Origin: CAWANP01 sp963783445
GTDB taxonomy: Bacteria > Chloroflexota > Anaerolineae > JAAYZQ01
Assembly (NCBI GenBank): GCA_963783445.1
Contig: CAWANP010000006.1
Coordinates: 248,001 to 312,000, forward strand
DNA length: 64,000 bases
Direction: 5' to 3'
Both the position numbers and the translations under genes were made by a program. Below are positions 11,700 to 21,866 of this stretch, one piece after another (the stretch's first letter is position 1; every line of letters starts with the position of its first letter). The notes below the pieces were generated by a model. It was not told the DNA's origin. It worked only from the letters and a program-made list of their open reading frames with translations, and searched no databases.

Positions 11700-11892
11700 T
11701 TCACAGTTCTCGAGAAGCCTCTCGCCTTATTTTGACTACAATCATTGGCTATCCCTTGCTCTAGCCCGGACTTTGGAGAGTTCAGTCAAACTGTCCGTGA
11801 CCAGGCGGCTTCTGTCTGCTTCAGCCCAATGCAACCGGTCACGGACCGGTCGCGAGCAAGGGAGGGAATCATAGTTCAGTGTTCGGACACTG

Positions 11893-12789
11893 CTAGCCCT
11901 TGGTCGCGCCGGAGGTCAGTCCCTCCATCAACTGGCGCTGGACCAGAATAACAAAGATGACGGCGGGAATGAGCATCAGGACCGACATGGCCGTCATGCC
12001 CCGCCAATCGGAGACAAACTGTCCAGTGAACTCGAATAGGGCCGGTGGAAAGGTACGGGAAGCCGGCGTCCGCGTGATGACGCTGGCCAGCGCAAACTCG
12101 TTCCACGAGGTGAGAAAGGCAAAGATACCGGCCGCCGCCGCGCCCGGCAGCGCCAGCGGCAGATCAACCCGGACAAAGGCCCCCCAGGCCGAGCAGCCGT
12201 CAATGCGGGCCGCCTCGTCCAGTTCCTGGGGAATGGCCCGGAAAAAGCCGTCCATGAGCCATGCCGTGAAGGGGATATTCAGAGCGACATAGATGATGAT
12301 CATGCCCAATCTCGTGTCGGAAAGTCCAGCCCTGGCGAACAGGATAAAGAGGGGCAGGCTGAGGGCAATGCCCGGAATGGCTCGGGCCAGCATCAACCCC
12401 AGATAGATGACATTCATGTACTTGAATCGGAACCGTGAAAAAACATAGCCTGCCAGCGTTCCAAAAAACAGCGCGAACAGGGTGCCGACCAGCGCGATCA
12501 CGATAGAGTTGAGGGCATAGTCGGCAACGGGGATCGATCCGCCCATGCCAAAGGCTCCCTCAGGCGTCGGCATCCCGAATAGGATCTTGTAAGAGTCGAA
12601 GGAAAAGCCGGTCGGGATCCAGACGGGTGGGTGGGCGTTGACCTCCGCACGAAGACGGATGGACGTCAAGATAATCCACAGCGCTGGAATGAAAAAGACA
12701 AAGAGGATCACCCACAGGAGGATGTCGTTGAGTGCATTCTTCCACCGGTCGCGGCGGAATCTTTGCTTCTTCCCAGTGCGTCCACTCAT
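11893..12789 (-). CDS. Carbohydrate ABC transporter permease (MalG type, CUT1)
   Basis: A 298-aa inner-membrane permease with about six hydrophobic segments. The ATPase-docking EAA loop reads EAARIDGCSAWGAFVRVDLP. It ends EGLTSGATKG, the usual MalG-type tail. Its start overlaps the stop of the MalF-type gene (ATGA), so the two subunits are co-translated. No CUT1 ATPase gene is in the window. Confidence 0.9.
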   Translation of the reverse strand: MSGRTGKKQRFRRDRWKNALNDILLWVILFVFFIPALWIILTSIRLRAEVNAHPPVWIPTGFSFDSYKILFGMPTPEGAFGMGGSIPVADYALNSIVIALVGTLFALFFGTLAGYVFSRFRFKYMNVIYLGLMLARAIPGIALSLPLFILFARAGLSDTRLGMIIIYVALNIPFTAWLMDGFFRAIPQELDEAARIDGCSAWGAFVRVDLPLALPGAAAAGIFAFLTSWNEFALASVITRTPASRTFPPALFEFTGQFVSDWRGMTAMSVLMLIPAVIFVILVQRQLMEGLTSGATKG

Positions 12790-13733
12790 TCGTTCATGCC
12801 TCCTGCCCAGCGGCTCTTGAGAACGTTGCGGAAGAACATATAAGTAAAGAGAAAGCTTAGGAGAACTGTGATATAGGACAGGGCCGCGCCCCGGGCAAAC
12901 TGCTGCCCGGTAAAGGCCAGGCGGTTGACATAGGTCCAGATCAGTTCCGTGCGGTTCCCTGGCCCGCCACCGGTCATGATGCTCACGATGTCGTAGGCCC
13001 GGGCAATATCAAGAGAGCGGATGGCCATGGCCGTGTAGATGAAGGGCATGAGCATGGGCAGCGTCAGGTGCCGGAATTTCTGCCAGCCCGAAGCGCCATC
13101 CACGTCCGCTGCCTCAAAGGGCTCCTGGGGCAATGACAGGATGCCAGCCTCCAGGATGACCACCATGAAGGGCGTGCTCATCCAGATCTCTGCGACCAGG
13201 ATGGAGATAAAGCCCAGGGGAACGTGGATAAGCCAGGGAATAAAGTGGGACTCGCCGGTAAGTGTATAGAGGATGTTGTTGACCAAACCCACCTGGGCGC
13301 TAAAAAACCACTTGAACTGAAAGCCGACCAGGATGGGAGCGAACATCATCGGGATCATGATCAGCGTCCGGCCCAGGCTCTGTCCGCGGATGGCGCGGGC
13401 CATCAGGGTGGCGATGCCCAGCCCCAGCAGGAACTCGAGGTTCACAGCCAAGGAGATGAACAGCACCGTGCGCAGAAAGGTTTTCCAGAAGAGCGGATCC
13501 CTGAACAGCAGGTCCGTATAGTTCCGCAGCCCCACGAATTCATAGTTACCGGCCGAGGTCAGCGTGTAGCTGGTGAAGCTGAGATACAGCGAGTAGGCCA
13601 TGGGGAAACCGATAACCAGCACGATAATGACGATGCTTGGTGTCAGCAGGGCAAAGGGCAGGTTCCGCTCGCCCAATTGAAGCCCCCGGCGTTTCTTGGG
13701 CGCGGTACTCTGGCTGGCAGCTTGTGCGGTCAT
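12786..13733 (-). CDS. Carbohydrate ABC transporter permease (MalF type, CUT1)
   Basis: A permease of about 315 residues with six membrane segments and an EAA loop EAADVDGASGWQKFRHLTLP. I start at the ATG at 13733 (MTAQAASQ), preceded by AAGG, since the longer frame to 13805 adds an unrelated leader. It is the heteromeric partner of the next gene and follows the binding protein. Confidence 0.88.
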   Translation of the reverse strand: MTAQAASQSTAPKKRRGLQLGERNLPFALLTPSIVIIVLVIGFPMAYSLYLSFTSYTLTSAGNYEFVGLRNYTDLLFRDPLFWKTFLRTVLFISLAVNLEFLLGLGIATLMARAIRGQSLGRTLIMIPMMFAPILVGFQFKWFFSAQVGLVNNILYTLTGESHFIPWLIHVPLGFISILVAEIWMSTPFMVVILEAGILSLPQEPFEAADVDGASGWQKFRHLTLPMLMPFIYTAMAIRSLDIARAYDIVSIMTGGGPGNRTELIWTYVNRLAFTGQQFARGAALSYITVLLSFLFTYMFFRNVLKSRWAGGMNE

Positions 13734-13847
13734 GGTTTGCCTTTCTAGCGCGGGCCCGGAACCCGGCCGGGCAAGGTGTGCCGTGGAGGCCACATCCTCA
13801 CCCAACCAGGTTTAGGGTTTCCCACATCTCAGTGCTACATACAGAAT

Positions 13848-15227
13848 CTAGCTATAGTAGCCGGCATCGGCCATCATTTTCCGGGCCTGCTCGGCGGCGT
13901 TGTCCAGTCCTGCCTGGGCTTCAACGTCGCCCAGGATGATCTGCTGCAGGATCGGGTAGAGGATGTTGGACAGGGGCAGCCACTCGGCGATCAGCGGCGG
14001 CGTCTTGAAATCTTCCTGGGCCTGCAAAAGGGCCAGCTCCAGGCGCTTCTTGTCCAGCGGGTTCTCTGCAGAGGCCGCACCGGCAATCAACTCATCCCAG
14101 ACGCTCTGCCGGCTGACGAGGATGCCCAGCGCTCCTTCAGTCTGGTTGCCCTCGACGCTGGTCAAGTGCTTGATCAAGGAGGCTGCCATTTCTTTCTCCT
14201 TGGAAGCCTTGGTGATGGAGAAGCCGTGGTGACCGGCCCAGCCGCTGTAGATGCCGCCATCGCCCTTGGGCTGGCGCGCCAGATCAAACTTGCCCGCTAC
14301 CTGGCTGGCTTCGGGATCCTGGAAGTAGCTGTACCAGCCGTACCACTCGGTGTACATGCCAACGAGGCCGCTCACGAACTGTTGGGCGACGTCCTCCCAC
14401 AAAAAGTTGGTCATGTCGGGAGGCATGGCACCGGCGTCGTACAGCTCGGCGAACATGGTTGCGGCCTTGACGCCGGCCGGGCTGTTGAAGGTGGGTTCCC
14501 AGCTCGCGTCGAACAGCTCGCCGCCCTCAGCGGTCTGTACTTCGTAGAAGCGGCCCGTGAGCGCTTCCTCTTTCCCGGCAAACTGGGTGCCAAAGACGCC
14601 CGGGTTGTTCTTGGTGACATCGAGGGCCATCTGCTTGAACTCGTCCCAGGTTTCCGGCGCCTTTTCGATGCCCACATCGGTGCGGTAGTGGTTGCACGAG
14701 ATGTCAAAGTGGCGGGGCATGACCCACAGCTTGCCGTCGCGCCGGGCAGCATCAACCAGGCGGGGAATAAAGTCGGCCAGGTCCTCGTCGCTGAAATAGT
14801 CATCCAGCGGCTCCAGACCCTCGGCCTTGACGTACTGGGAGAAGAAACTGCTGTGGTCCCAGCAGACGTCATAGTCTACGGTGCCGGCGGCAAAGTCCTG
14901 CACCAGGCGCTTGTCGGTCTCAAAGCCGTTGCCCTTGAAGACAAACTCGACCGTGGCGCCCGTCTCCTCTTCCCACTGCGGGATGATCTTGTAGAGTTCG
15001 TCATAGTTGGCGCCACTGATGGCGTGCATGCGCAGCGTCTTGCCGTCAAATGGCTTGCCCACAACGGCCGGAGCCTCCGTGGCTTTGGCCTCGGGTGCTT
15101 TTGTCGGCTCGGGTGCCGCGGTTGGCTCGGCCGCCTGGCCGCAAGCGGCCAGAACGGTCGCCGCGCCGCTGGCGATGCCGGCGACCTTGAGGAAATTCCG
15201 ACGGGAGATCTTTTTTTCTTCAGGCAT
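13848..15227 (-). CDS. Extracellular sugar-binding lipoprotein of the CUT1 transporter
   Basis: A 459-aa family 1 solute-binding protein. The N-terminus has a twin-arginine motif (SRRNFLKVAG) running into a lipobox (TVLAACG), so it is probably Tat-exported and lipid-anchored. A linker rich in Ala, Pro, Thr and Glu follows. The mature domain carries typical elements such as FEEL-like MFAELYDAGAMPPD and the Trp-rich YTEWYGWYSYF segment. AGAGGAGGAGTACC precedes the ATG. It heads the transporter-AKR-lactonase-dehydrogenase-isomerase run. Confidence 0.88.
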   Translation of the reverse strand: MPEEKKISRRNFLKVAGIASGAATVLAACGQAAEPTAAPEPTKAPEAKATEAPAVVGKPFDGKTLRMHAISGANYDELYKIIPQWEEETGATVEFVFKGNGFETDKRLVQDFAAGTVDYDVCWDHSSFFSQYVKAEGLEPLDDYFSDEDLADFIPRLVDAARRDGKLWVMPRHFDISCNHYRTDVGIEKAPETWDEFKQMALDVTKNNPGVFGTQFAGKEEALTGRFYEVQTAEGGELFDASWEPTFNSPAGVKAATMFAELYDAGAMPPDMTNFLWEDVAQQFVSGLVGMYTEWYGWYSYFQDPEASQVAGKFDLARQPKGDGGIYSGWAGHHGFSITKASKEKEMAASLIKHLTSVEGNQTEGALGILVSRQSVWDELIAGAASAENPLDKKRLELALLQAQEDFKTPPLIAEWLPLSNILYPILQQIILGDVEAQAGLDNAAEQARKMMADAGYYS

Positions 15228-15420
15228 TGGTACTCCTCCTCTGTTATAGTCTGTTCTTCTTCAGCATACTATTGGCGTTGATATCACATCCAGGCGGTCC
15301 GTTTTCCGTGTTTCACCTCCTTCCCTCAGGTCACGCTTGCTGAGGTCTCAACTCTGATGGTTGCACGCCCCTGTCGCTCATGAGTGTCCGGTTGGGCGGC
15401 CGAATAGTGGAGTTGGCTGC

Positions 15421-16696
15421 TCAGTTGCTGCCAGACTCGTCCAGGGCTTCAAACATGGCCACGATGTTCTCCGGGGGTACATCGGGCAAGATGTTGTGCA
15501 CCGTGTTAAACACGAATCCGCCCCCCGGCCCAAAGATGTCGATCCTGCGCTTGACGTGGTCCTTGACCTGCTGCGGCTGGGCTCGATTGAGCACGTGACG
15601 CGTGTCGGCGCCTCCGCCCCAGAAGGTGATGTCCTGGCCGAACTCCTTTTTCAAGCGCTCCGGTTCCATGTCGCGCGTCCCCGTCTGTACGGGGTTGATA
15701 ATGTCATAGCCGGCTTCTATCAGATCAGGCAGCAGGCGGTAGATCGACCCACAGGAGTGCAGAAAGGTGTGCATCTGGCTGTGGGTGTGGACATAATCGC
15801 ATAGAATGGTGTGGCGTGGTTTGAACAGCGAGCGATAGGTCTTGGGCGACATAAAAGGCCCGCTGTCCATGCCCAGGTCGTCGCCAAAGCGCAGGATGTC
15901 GGCCACGTCTCCCACGGCCTGGCAGACCATGTCCAGCGTGGCCAGGTGCAGTTCCATCAGCGCGTCCAGCAGGCGCTCGACCTGCACCGGCTCCAGGACC
16001 AGGTCCATGAGAAAGTTGTCCAGGCGCCGCAGAAAGGTCCCCCATTCGAAAAGATTGCAGCCGGCGACGATGATCAGGGCCCGGTCCGAGTTCTTTCTGC
16101 AGCGCGATGGCCCGCTCCCTCAACTGCTGCCAGAAGTCGGGCTCGCCCGCGTGGTCCCAGGGGCTGTGGGCCAGTCCCGCCCAATGGACTTTGGCCATCT
16201 CCTGGGGCAGATCCCGGTAGTCGTCGGGATAGCCATCCAGGTAGGGAAAGTAGGTCTGATCAAAGAAGCTGGCCCCTTCGGGCATGGTGGCGATGCGCTG
16301 GCCGGACGGATTTCCATCCGGTATGTAGGCGTCCCAGGAGCCATCGGGCTGCTGGATGGGGTGGAACCAGGCCGGGAACTGGACCGTGATGCCCTGAGGC
16401 AGGGCAAAATCGTACCAATCCGCGTCTTCCGTGTTAAAGGTCCGGCCGAGGTCCAGCACGTCGATGCCAAAGTGGTCGAGGATCTCATCCTCGGGCTGGG
16501 CGAGTTGTTGAACCACGTCATAGACGCGGGTATTGCCTCTTCGGATGCCCAGGTACTGCTTGAGGTTGTCGTAGGCAATGGTCGAGATGCCGGAGCTGGG
16601 CGTGCCGCCCAGATCGACCGGCACGCGATCCGGTTCCTCGTGCCGGACGCTGGCCAGGACTCTTTCCCTGGATGTCATCGTAGCGGTTTTGGACAT
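15421..16696 (-). CDS. URO-D-family protein 1 (MtaA-like), one frameshift
   Basis: About 424 residues of the uroporphyrinogen decarboxylase/corrinoid methyltransferase superfamily. It opens TSRERVLASVRHEEPDRVPVDLGG, the signature of this group; the MRQAGR motif of true HemE is absent. The frame breaks near 16085 (ALQKELGPG into ALIIVAG). The C-terminal half has HTFLHSCGSIYRLLPD, giving the HxCG metal motif, then NPVQTGTRDMEPE and NTVHNILPDVPPEN. Position among sugar genes, with no corrinoid protein nearby, argues against both haem synthesis and classical methyl transfer. Function unknown. Confidence 0.75.
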
Positions 16697-16709
16697 GAAT
16701 TCGTCTCCC

Positions 16710-17491
16710 TCAGAAAATCCCCTTGACCGTCATTTCGTCGGGCGTGGGACGCGTGGGCCGTACCAGGGTCGACAGTTTCCCAACCCAGGCGTTCACCATA
16801 GCGGCCCACATGCGGTTGCCCGCTTCAGCGGTGGCGTCCCGGGCCCTGCTGTCCGGCGTGATGCAATACCAGGGCGCGTCCATGCCCAGGCGCTCCAGTC
16901 TGGACCAGTTCGGGCCGGGCGGCCAGGAGCAGCGAAGTCTCGTGGAACCCGGCATGGTCGGCCATGACCACGCCCTGCTCGGCCGCCGCGGGCAGAACCG
17001 ACGGCCATACCTGGATGCGCTCAAAGACCCGGTCGCTCGCGCGGCAGGGGCGCCTTGCCCCACCAGGCATGGCCGCGCTCGGCGTGGGTCTTTTCAAAGG
17101 TCACCTCGGCTGCCGCCTGGCGAATGGCCAGCGATTCTGGCCCGTCCATCTGCTGGTGGTGCACCCCGATGATGATCCACTTGAAGCCCATCTCCCAGAA
17201 GCTGTCCAGTACATCCTTCACGTGGCGGCCGAACCGTTCCGTGGAGACGTCTACGGTCCCTTCCTCAGGGCCGGTCACAGCATAGCCCGTCGGCCCATAC
17301 CAGAAGGGCGGGGCGACGATGCAGTCCATGCGACCCGACACCCGCGCCAACAGTTCCTCCACGACGATGGTATCCAGACCCAGGGCATTGTGCGGCCCGT
17401 GGTACTCGATGCAGCCCGTAGGCACCAGCAAAGGCCAGCCCTCATCGGTGGCTTTCTTCAGTTGATGTGGCAACAGATACTGTAGCTTCAT
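16710..17491 (-). pseudogene. Creatininase-family amidohydrolase, two frameshifts
   Basis: About 260 residues. The N-terminal metal site reads PTGCIEYHGPHNALGLDT, equivalent to the E-x2-H...D ligands of creatinine amidohydrolase. PPFWYGPTGYAVTGPEEGTV and IIIGVHHQQMDGP follow. The frame changes near 17050 and again near 16900; downstream pieces VVMADHAGFHETSLLLA and MDAPWYCITPD complete the fold, since family members carry a GHAGExETS-like motif here. Related proteins act on cyclic amides or formamides. The role in a sugar operon is unclear. It may be intact apart from sequencing indels. Confidence 0.7.
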
Positions 17492-17600
17492 TGGTTCAAC
17501 CTATGTACCTACGCTTTGCCCCAACAGGGACACACCACGCACCACGCAACACGTACCTGTCCTGAGCATGTCCCGAGTCCCCGAGGGATCTGCGGAAGGA

Positions 17601-18770
17601 TCACACTACGTCCGCCAAATCATACTCACCCAAATCCAGTGGGTACTGCCCGTACTCGCGCACCAGATTCACCACATACTCATAGTTCTCGGCGGACACG
17701 TTGCTGGGTACCGAGTGGTCGGACTGGAAGATCAGGCCGCCGCCTTTGGCCGCGTTCAGCTTGCGCAGGACGATGGGCTTGAGCTCTTCCTTGTTCTTGT
17801 TGGCCCAGTCGAGCACGTCCATATTTCCGCAGAAGGCGATCTCGTGGCCGTACTGGCGGCGCAGGTCGACTACGTCCATGCCGGCCTTGGCCTCCAGCGG
17901 GTTGTAGGCGTCGATGCCGACTTCGATATAGTCGGCAAAGATGCGTTTGACGTTGCCGCAGCCGTGGTAGATGACCGGCAGCCCGTTATCGTGGCAGGCG
18001 TCGACCATCGCCTTGAGCCCCGGCTTGTAGTACTTGCGCCAGTACTTGGGTGAGAAGAACACGTCCTTGCGATAGGCCACGTCGCCCCAGATGACCATGC
18101 CGTCGATCAGGCCGTCGGCGGCCTTGATCTGGGCCTTGAGCAGCTCCAGCGCCCACTCGTTGGTGCGCTGGATAAAGCGCCCCATGCGCTCGGGGTACAT
18201 GGCGATCCAGAGCAGGAAATTCTCCGGGCCGATGATGCGCGTCATATACTCGTTGGCCTCACACTGGCTGCCATAGACCGGAAAGTTGGGATGCAGCGCC
18301 TTCACCGTGTCGATCCAGGGCGGCAGGTCCCGGGCATAGCCATCGCCTACGCCGCCGATCTGGTTGTCGCCGCCCTCGAAAAATCGCCGTCGGTCCCACG
18401 GGTCATCAAACTCGAATGCATCTACCTTGTCGATGGTGTCGGTGTCAAAGCCGATGAACTCGGGCATGGGGTCCGCGAACTTTTTGCGCAACACCGCCTC
18501 AAAGCCGGTGCGGACGACCACCTCCTCGTCATTCTCCCGCAGGACTTCAAAGTCCTTGATGTGGGGGTCCATGTTGGGCACGGTGACGATCCAGTCCAGG
18601 TCATAGTAGGTATAGATGTCGGCATCGTCCGCAAGCCCCTTTTCCTCGCGCCAGCGCTCGAGAAAGCTCCCCCAGAAAAAGTCACTGACGGGAACTCGAT
18701 CCGCTTCCTCGTGGCGCAGGGTCTTGTTCATCCGTTCTAGCTTGGCCAGGCAGTTGGCTGTTCTTTCCAT
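17601..18770 (-). CDS. URO-D-family protein 2 (MtaA-like)
   Basis: An intact 389-aa superfamily member. NKTLRHEEADRVPVSDFFWGSF near the N-terminus replaces the HemE substrate motif. The metal motif is VIYHGCGNVKRIFADYI, and a further Cys follows in EIAFCGNMDV. RKLNAAKGGGLIFQSDHSVPSNVSAENY is the usual C-terminal glycine turn and His. It lies between the creatininase-like gene and the mutarotase. The HxCG...C arrangement would allow zinc binding. Substrate unknown. Confidence 0.78.
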   Translation of the reverse strand: MERTANCLAKLERMNKTLRHEEADRVPVSDFFWGSFLERWREEKGLADDADIYTYYDLDWIVTVPNMDPHIKDFEVLRENDEEVVVRTGFEAVLRKKFADPMPEFIGFDTDTIDKVDAFEFDDPWDRRRFFEGGDNQIGGVGDGYARDLPPWIDTVKALHPNFPVYGSQCEANEYMTRIIGPENFLLWIAMYPERMGRFIQRTNEWALELLKAQIKAADGLIDGMVIWGDVAYRKDVFFSPKYWRKYYKPGLKAMVDACHDNGLPVIYHGCGNVKRIFADYIEVGIDAYNPLEAKAGMDVVDLRRQYGHEIAFCGNMDVLDWANKNKEELKPIVLRKLNAAKGGGLIFQSDHSVPSNVSAENYEYVVNLVREYGQYPLDLGEYDLADVV

Positions 18771-18782
18771 GTGGTTCTCCCG

Positions 18783-19104
18783 TCAGTCTGTGTGAAATAC
18801 CTCATCCATGTCGGCCCACCACTCACCCTCGGCCCGGTTTTCCACGGGCTGTTGCATGGGCATCATGATGTCCCACCATTCCTGGGTCTTGGGGTCGGCC
18901 GCCATCTTGGCCATGTCGGCGTCAAAATCTTCGCCCACGTACTCGAAATAGGCAAAGAGCAGCCGTCCTTGTGGAAAATGGAATAGTTGCGGATGTTGCA
19001 GTCGCGGATCATGCCCAGTACCTCGGGCCAGACGGCGGCGTGGTACTTGACATACTCTTCCAGGCCTCAGGCTTGACACCAATGATTTGACCGTACCTTC
19101 TCAT
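18783..19104 (-). pseudogene. L-rhamnose mutarotase-like protein, two frameshifts
   Basis: About 107 residues, matching RhaM length. From the ATG at 19104, after GGAGGAGG, it reads MRRYGQIIGVKPEAW, then (frame change near 19060) EEYVKYHAAVWPEVLGMIRDCNIRNYSIF, then (frame change near 18975) GRLLFAYFEYVGEDFDADMAKM and TQEWWDIMMPMQ. The Tyr, His and WW residues of the RhaM active site are all present. RhaM interconverts anomers of rhamnose, and relatives act on fucose. There is no stop between the preceding URO-D frame and this ATG. Confidence 0.75.
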
Positions 19105-20200
19105 CGTGATTGCCTCCTCCGCTGCTCGTGTGTCATAGCTCCCGTACTCACGGATCGTCTCGAACATGGCAATGACGTTCTCGACCGGTGTCTCGGGCAG
19201 CAAATAATCGTGGCTGGGCGAGCAGATATAGCCCCCGCCGGGCTTCATGGTCGCCATGACTTCGCGCGTCTTTTCCCTGGCCAACTCCGGCGTGCCCTCG
19301 ATGAGGACGTGCTGGGTGTCGACAGAACCGTTCAGGACGATGGTGTCGCCAAACTCGGCCTTGAGCTGGGCCGGCTCCATGTCCCGTGCCGATGGCTGGA
19401 GGGCCTGCAGGCCATCCAATCCTATCTCGATCATGACCGGGATCAAGGGGGCGAAACCGCCACAGCAGTGCATCATCACCTTCAGGCCATAGTCGTGGCC
19501 CAGGTCTATGAGCCGCTGGAGATGGGGCGCCATGTACCGGCGGAACAGTTTGTCACCCATCAGCGGCCCGGTCTGCCCGCCAAAGTCGTTGCCGATGAAA
19601 AAGATGTCGATGACGTCAGCCGCTTCATCAAAGATACGCTGGCTGACCCCGGCATAATAGTCCACGACGTAGGCCAGGATCGTGTCGACTAGCTCTGGAT
19701 CATCGTACATCTTGAAGAAAAAGTTCTCCATGCCCAGCAGGTCGATGAGGTCGTGAAAGAATGGGGACCAATCCCCGCCCAGGATGGCATACTGCTCCGT
19801 CCCACCGGGCCGCCTCCGCCCGGATAGCGGCTGGGATCCATCCAGGCCGGATCGGGCCAGGGAAATCGTGTACGTCCTTCAGTGTGGCCTGGGCCAGGGG
19901 ATGTTCTATCGGCTGGCCGTAGCCATAGCCATGGCGCTCCACGCCGAACGGGGTTCTGTAGGTGGCGCCCGGGTTCTCGAGGTAGTCCGTGGGACTGAAA
20001 CCCGCGGGCCCTTTGAACTCGGCAAAGACCCGGCGAAAGTCGTCCCCCAGGTAGACAGACAGGCTCTCGTCATCGGGCAGCCCCAGATGAATCCTGGCCA
20101 GATCCCGAAACTCGGGCGAGGCGCCGAGCCAGGAGGGTACGTGATCGGGCTCCTCGAAATCAAAGGCAGCCATCACTCGCTCCCTGGATGTCATGGTCAT
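19105..20200 (-). CDS. URO-D-family protein 3 (MtaA-like), two frameshifts
   Basis: Begins TSRERVMAAFDFEEPDHVPSWLGASPEF. The frame shifts near 19860 (HDFP then WPDPAWMDPSRYPGGG) and near 19800 (then EQYAILGGDWSPFFHDLIDLLGMENFF). The metal motif is KVMMHCCGGFAPLIPVMI; PSARDMEPAQLKAEFG and SPSHDYLLPETPVENV are typical. The ATG overlaps the stop of the ABC ATPase gene (ATGA), so it is coupled to the CUT2 transporter. The frame runs on without a stop into the mutarotase ATG; either a stop was lost by an indel or the two are joined. Confidence 0.72.
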
Positions 20201-21756
20201 GATGATTTGTCCTCAGCTTGCTTGCTGCCGTCCCCATTCACTTTGCCGATGGCCTCGCGCAGCAGATCCTCCTCGGTGGGCTCTCCGCGCAGGTATTCTG
20301 TGGCAATCTCGCCGCGCCGCATGACGAGGATGCGATGGCTCATCTCCAGGGCCTCGGTATAGTCCGAGGTCAGCATCAGGATGCCCACGCCCTGCCGCAG
20401 CAGCTCTTCCATGAGGCGGTAGATTTCGCGCCGCCCGTTGATATCGATGCCCCGGGTCGGCTCGTCAAAAATGAGCACTTTGGCTTGCGCGCCCAGCCAC
20501 TTGGCCACGACGGTCTTTTGCTGGTTGCCTCCAGATAACTGGCGGGTCAGCGTATAGATGCTGGGCGCCTTGATGTTGAGCTTGTCCATAAAATCCTGGG
20601 CTTCAATGTCGATCTGCTTGTGCTTCACCAGGCCCAGGGAACTCAACCGTCCCAGGCTGGGCATGGCATAGTTGTTGCGGATGTCTGCGTCCAGAACCAA
20701 CCCCAGCGTTTTGCGGTCCTCGGTGAGGTAGGCGATTCCATCGCTGATTGCGCCGCTGGGCTCGCTGAATTTGACTTGCTGCCCCTGGACGTAGATGGTC
20801 CCCTGGTCGATGGAGTCCACGCCGGCGATGGCCCGGCCCAGTTCCGTCTTGCCGGCTCCCATCAGTCCGGTTACCCCGACAATCTCGCCCTGTTTGACCG
20901 TCAGGTCGATGCCGTTGAGTACGGGCTCCCGGGCAATGTTCTCAACCCGGAGTGCATCTTCGCCTGCCGGTGGGGGTAGGTCCGGGTACTGTTTCTGGAT
21001 CTGGCCGCCGATCATCTTTTCGATCATGGTATCAAAAGTGATGTCGGCGATGTTAAAGGTACCCGTGTTCTTGCCATCGCGCAGGATGGTTACCCGGTCG
21101 CCAAGCTCGTACACCTCAGCGTACCGGTGCGAGATATAGATAAAGCCAACGTTCTGTTCTTCCTTGAGCTGGTGGATGACCTGGAAGAGGTCGTTTCGGG
21201 AGCGGTCCTCAAGCACGTCCGTCGGCTCGTCGAGGACGATGGCCTTGGCCTTTGTCGTCAGCGCCCGCGCGATCTCGACCATCTTTTGCTGGGTGACGCT
21301 CAGGCTACTCACGAGGTCCCTGGGATCGAGATCGATGTGAAAGCGCTGGAGCAGCTCCGCCGCTTGCGCATACAGCTTTTTCTGGTCGACGACGCCCAGG
21401 GCCGGGATACTCATGGGCTCCATGCCCAGGAACATATTGCGCGCGATGTCGATCTCCCGGACGAGGTTGATCTCCTGGTAGATGAAGCGCAGCCCCCGGT
21501 CCAGGGAGTCCTGGGGAGAATCGACGTCGACCTTTTCGCCATCGATAAAAATCTCGCCCGCATCGGCCGTGTATGCCCCACTCAGTACCTTGATCAGGGT
21601 GCTCTTGCCGGCCCCGTTCTCGCCCAGAAGGACGTGGACCTCGCCAGGTCGAAGCTCAAAATCGACCTTGTCCAGCGCGACGACGCCTGGAAACTCTTTT
21701 GTGATGCCTCTCATTTCGACAACAGGACCAGATTGAGACGAGTTCACCATGAACAT
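20197..21756 (-). CDS. Sugar ABC transporter ATPase (RbsA/MglA type, CUT2)
   Basis: A 519-aa protein with two fused ABC domains. Domain 1 has Walker A GENGAGKST, the degenerate signature LSVTQQKMVEIARAL and Walker B VLDEPTD. Domain 2 has GLMGAGKTELGRAIAG, the signature LSGGNQQKTVVAKWL and LIFDEPTRGID. Length and duplication are typical of ribose/galactose-type importers. It follows the triple binding protein and the permease and overlaps the next URO-D gene, so it belongs to the same operon. Confidence 0.92.
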   Translation of the reverse strand: MFMVNSSQSGPVVEMRGITKEFPGVVALDKVDFELRPGEVHVLLGENGAGKSTLIKVLSGAYTADAGEIFIDGEKVDVDSPQDSLDRGLRFIYQEINLVREIDIARNMFLGMEPMSIPALGVVDQKKLYAQAAELLQRFHIDLDPRDLVSSLSVTQQKMVEIARALTTKAKAIVLDEPTDVLEDRSRNDLFQVIHQLKEEQNVGFIYISHRYAEVYELGDRVTILRDGKNTGTFNIADITFDTMIEKMIGGQIQKQYPDLPPPAGEDALRVENIAREPVLNGIDLTVKQGEIVGVTGLMGAGKTELGRAIAGVDSIDQGTIYVQGQQVKFSEPSGAISDGIAYLTEDRKTLGLVLDADIRNNYAMPSLGRLSSLGLVKHKQIDIEAQDFMDKLNIKAPSIYTLTRQLSGGNQQKTVVAKWLGAQAKVLIFDEPTRGIDINGRREIYRLMEELLRQGVGILMLTSDYTEALEMSHRILVMRRGEIATEYLRGEPTEEDLLREAIGKVNGDGSKQAEDKSS

Positions 21757-21866
21757 CCATACTCCACTCTATCGCACGATAATTGCAGGGCGCTCGCGGC
21801 GATACTTGGGACTGGCAGCCCGGGCAACCAGAGGCTGCCGGACCGCCAGTCCCGTTCCATACCTAA

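Noticed and set aside
13776..15281. 501-aa plus-strand open frame
   Set aside because: Antisense of the CUT1 binding protein, which has a Tat signal, lipobox and ribosome-binding site.
15421..20200. True HemE (uroporphyrinogen decarboxylase) for haem synthesis
   Set aside because: The MRQAGR substrate motif is missing and no other haem gene is present; the proteins carry an HxCG motif as in MtaA-type relatives.
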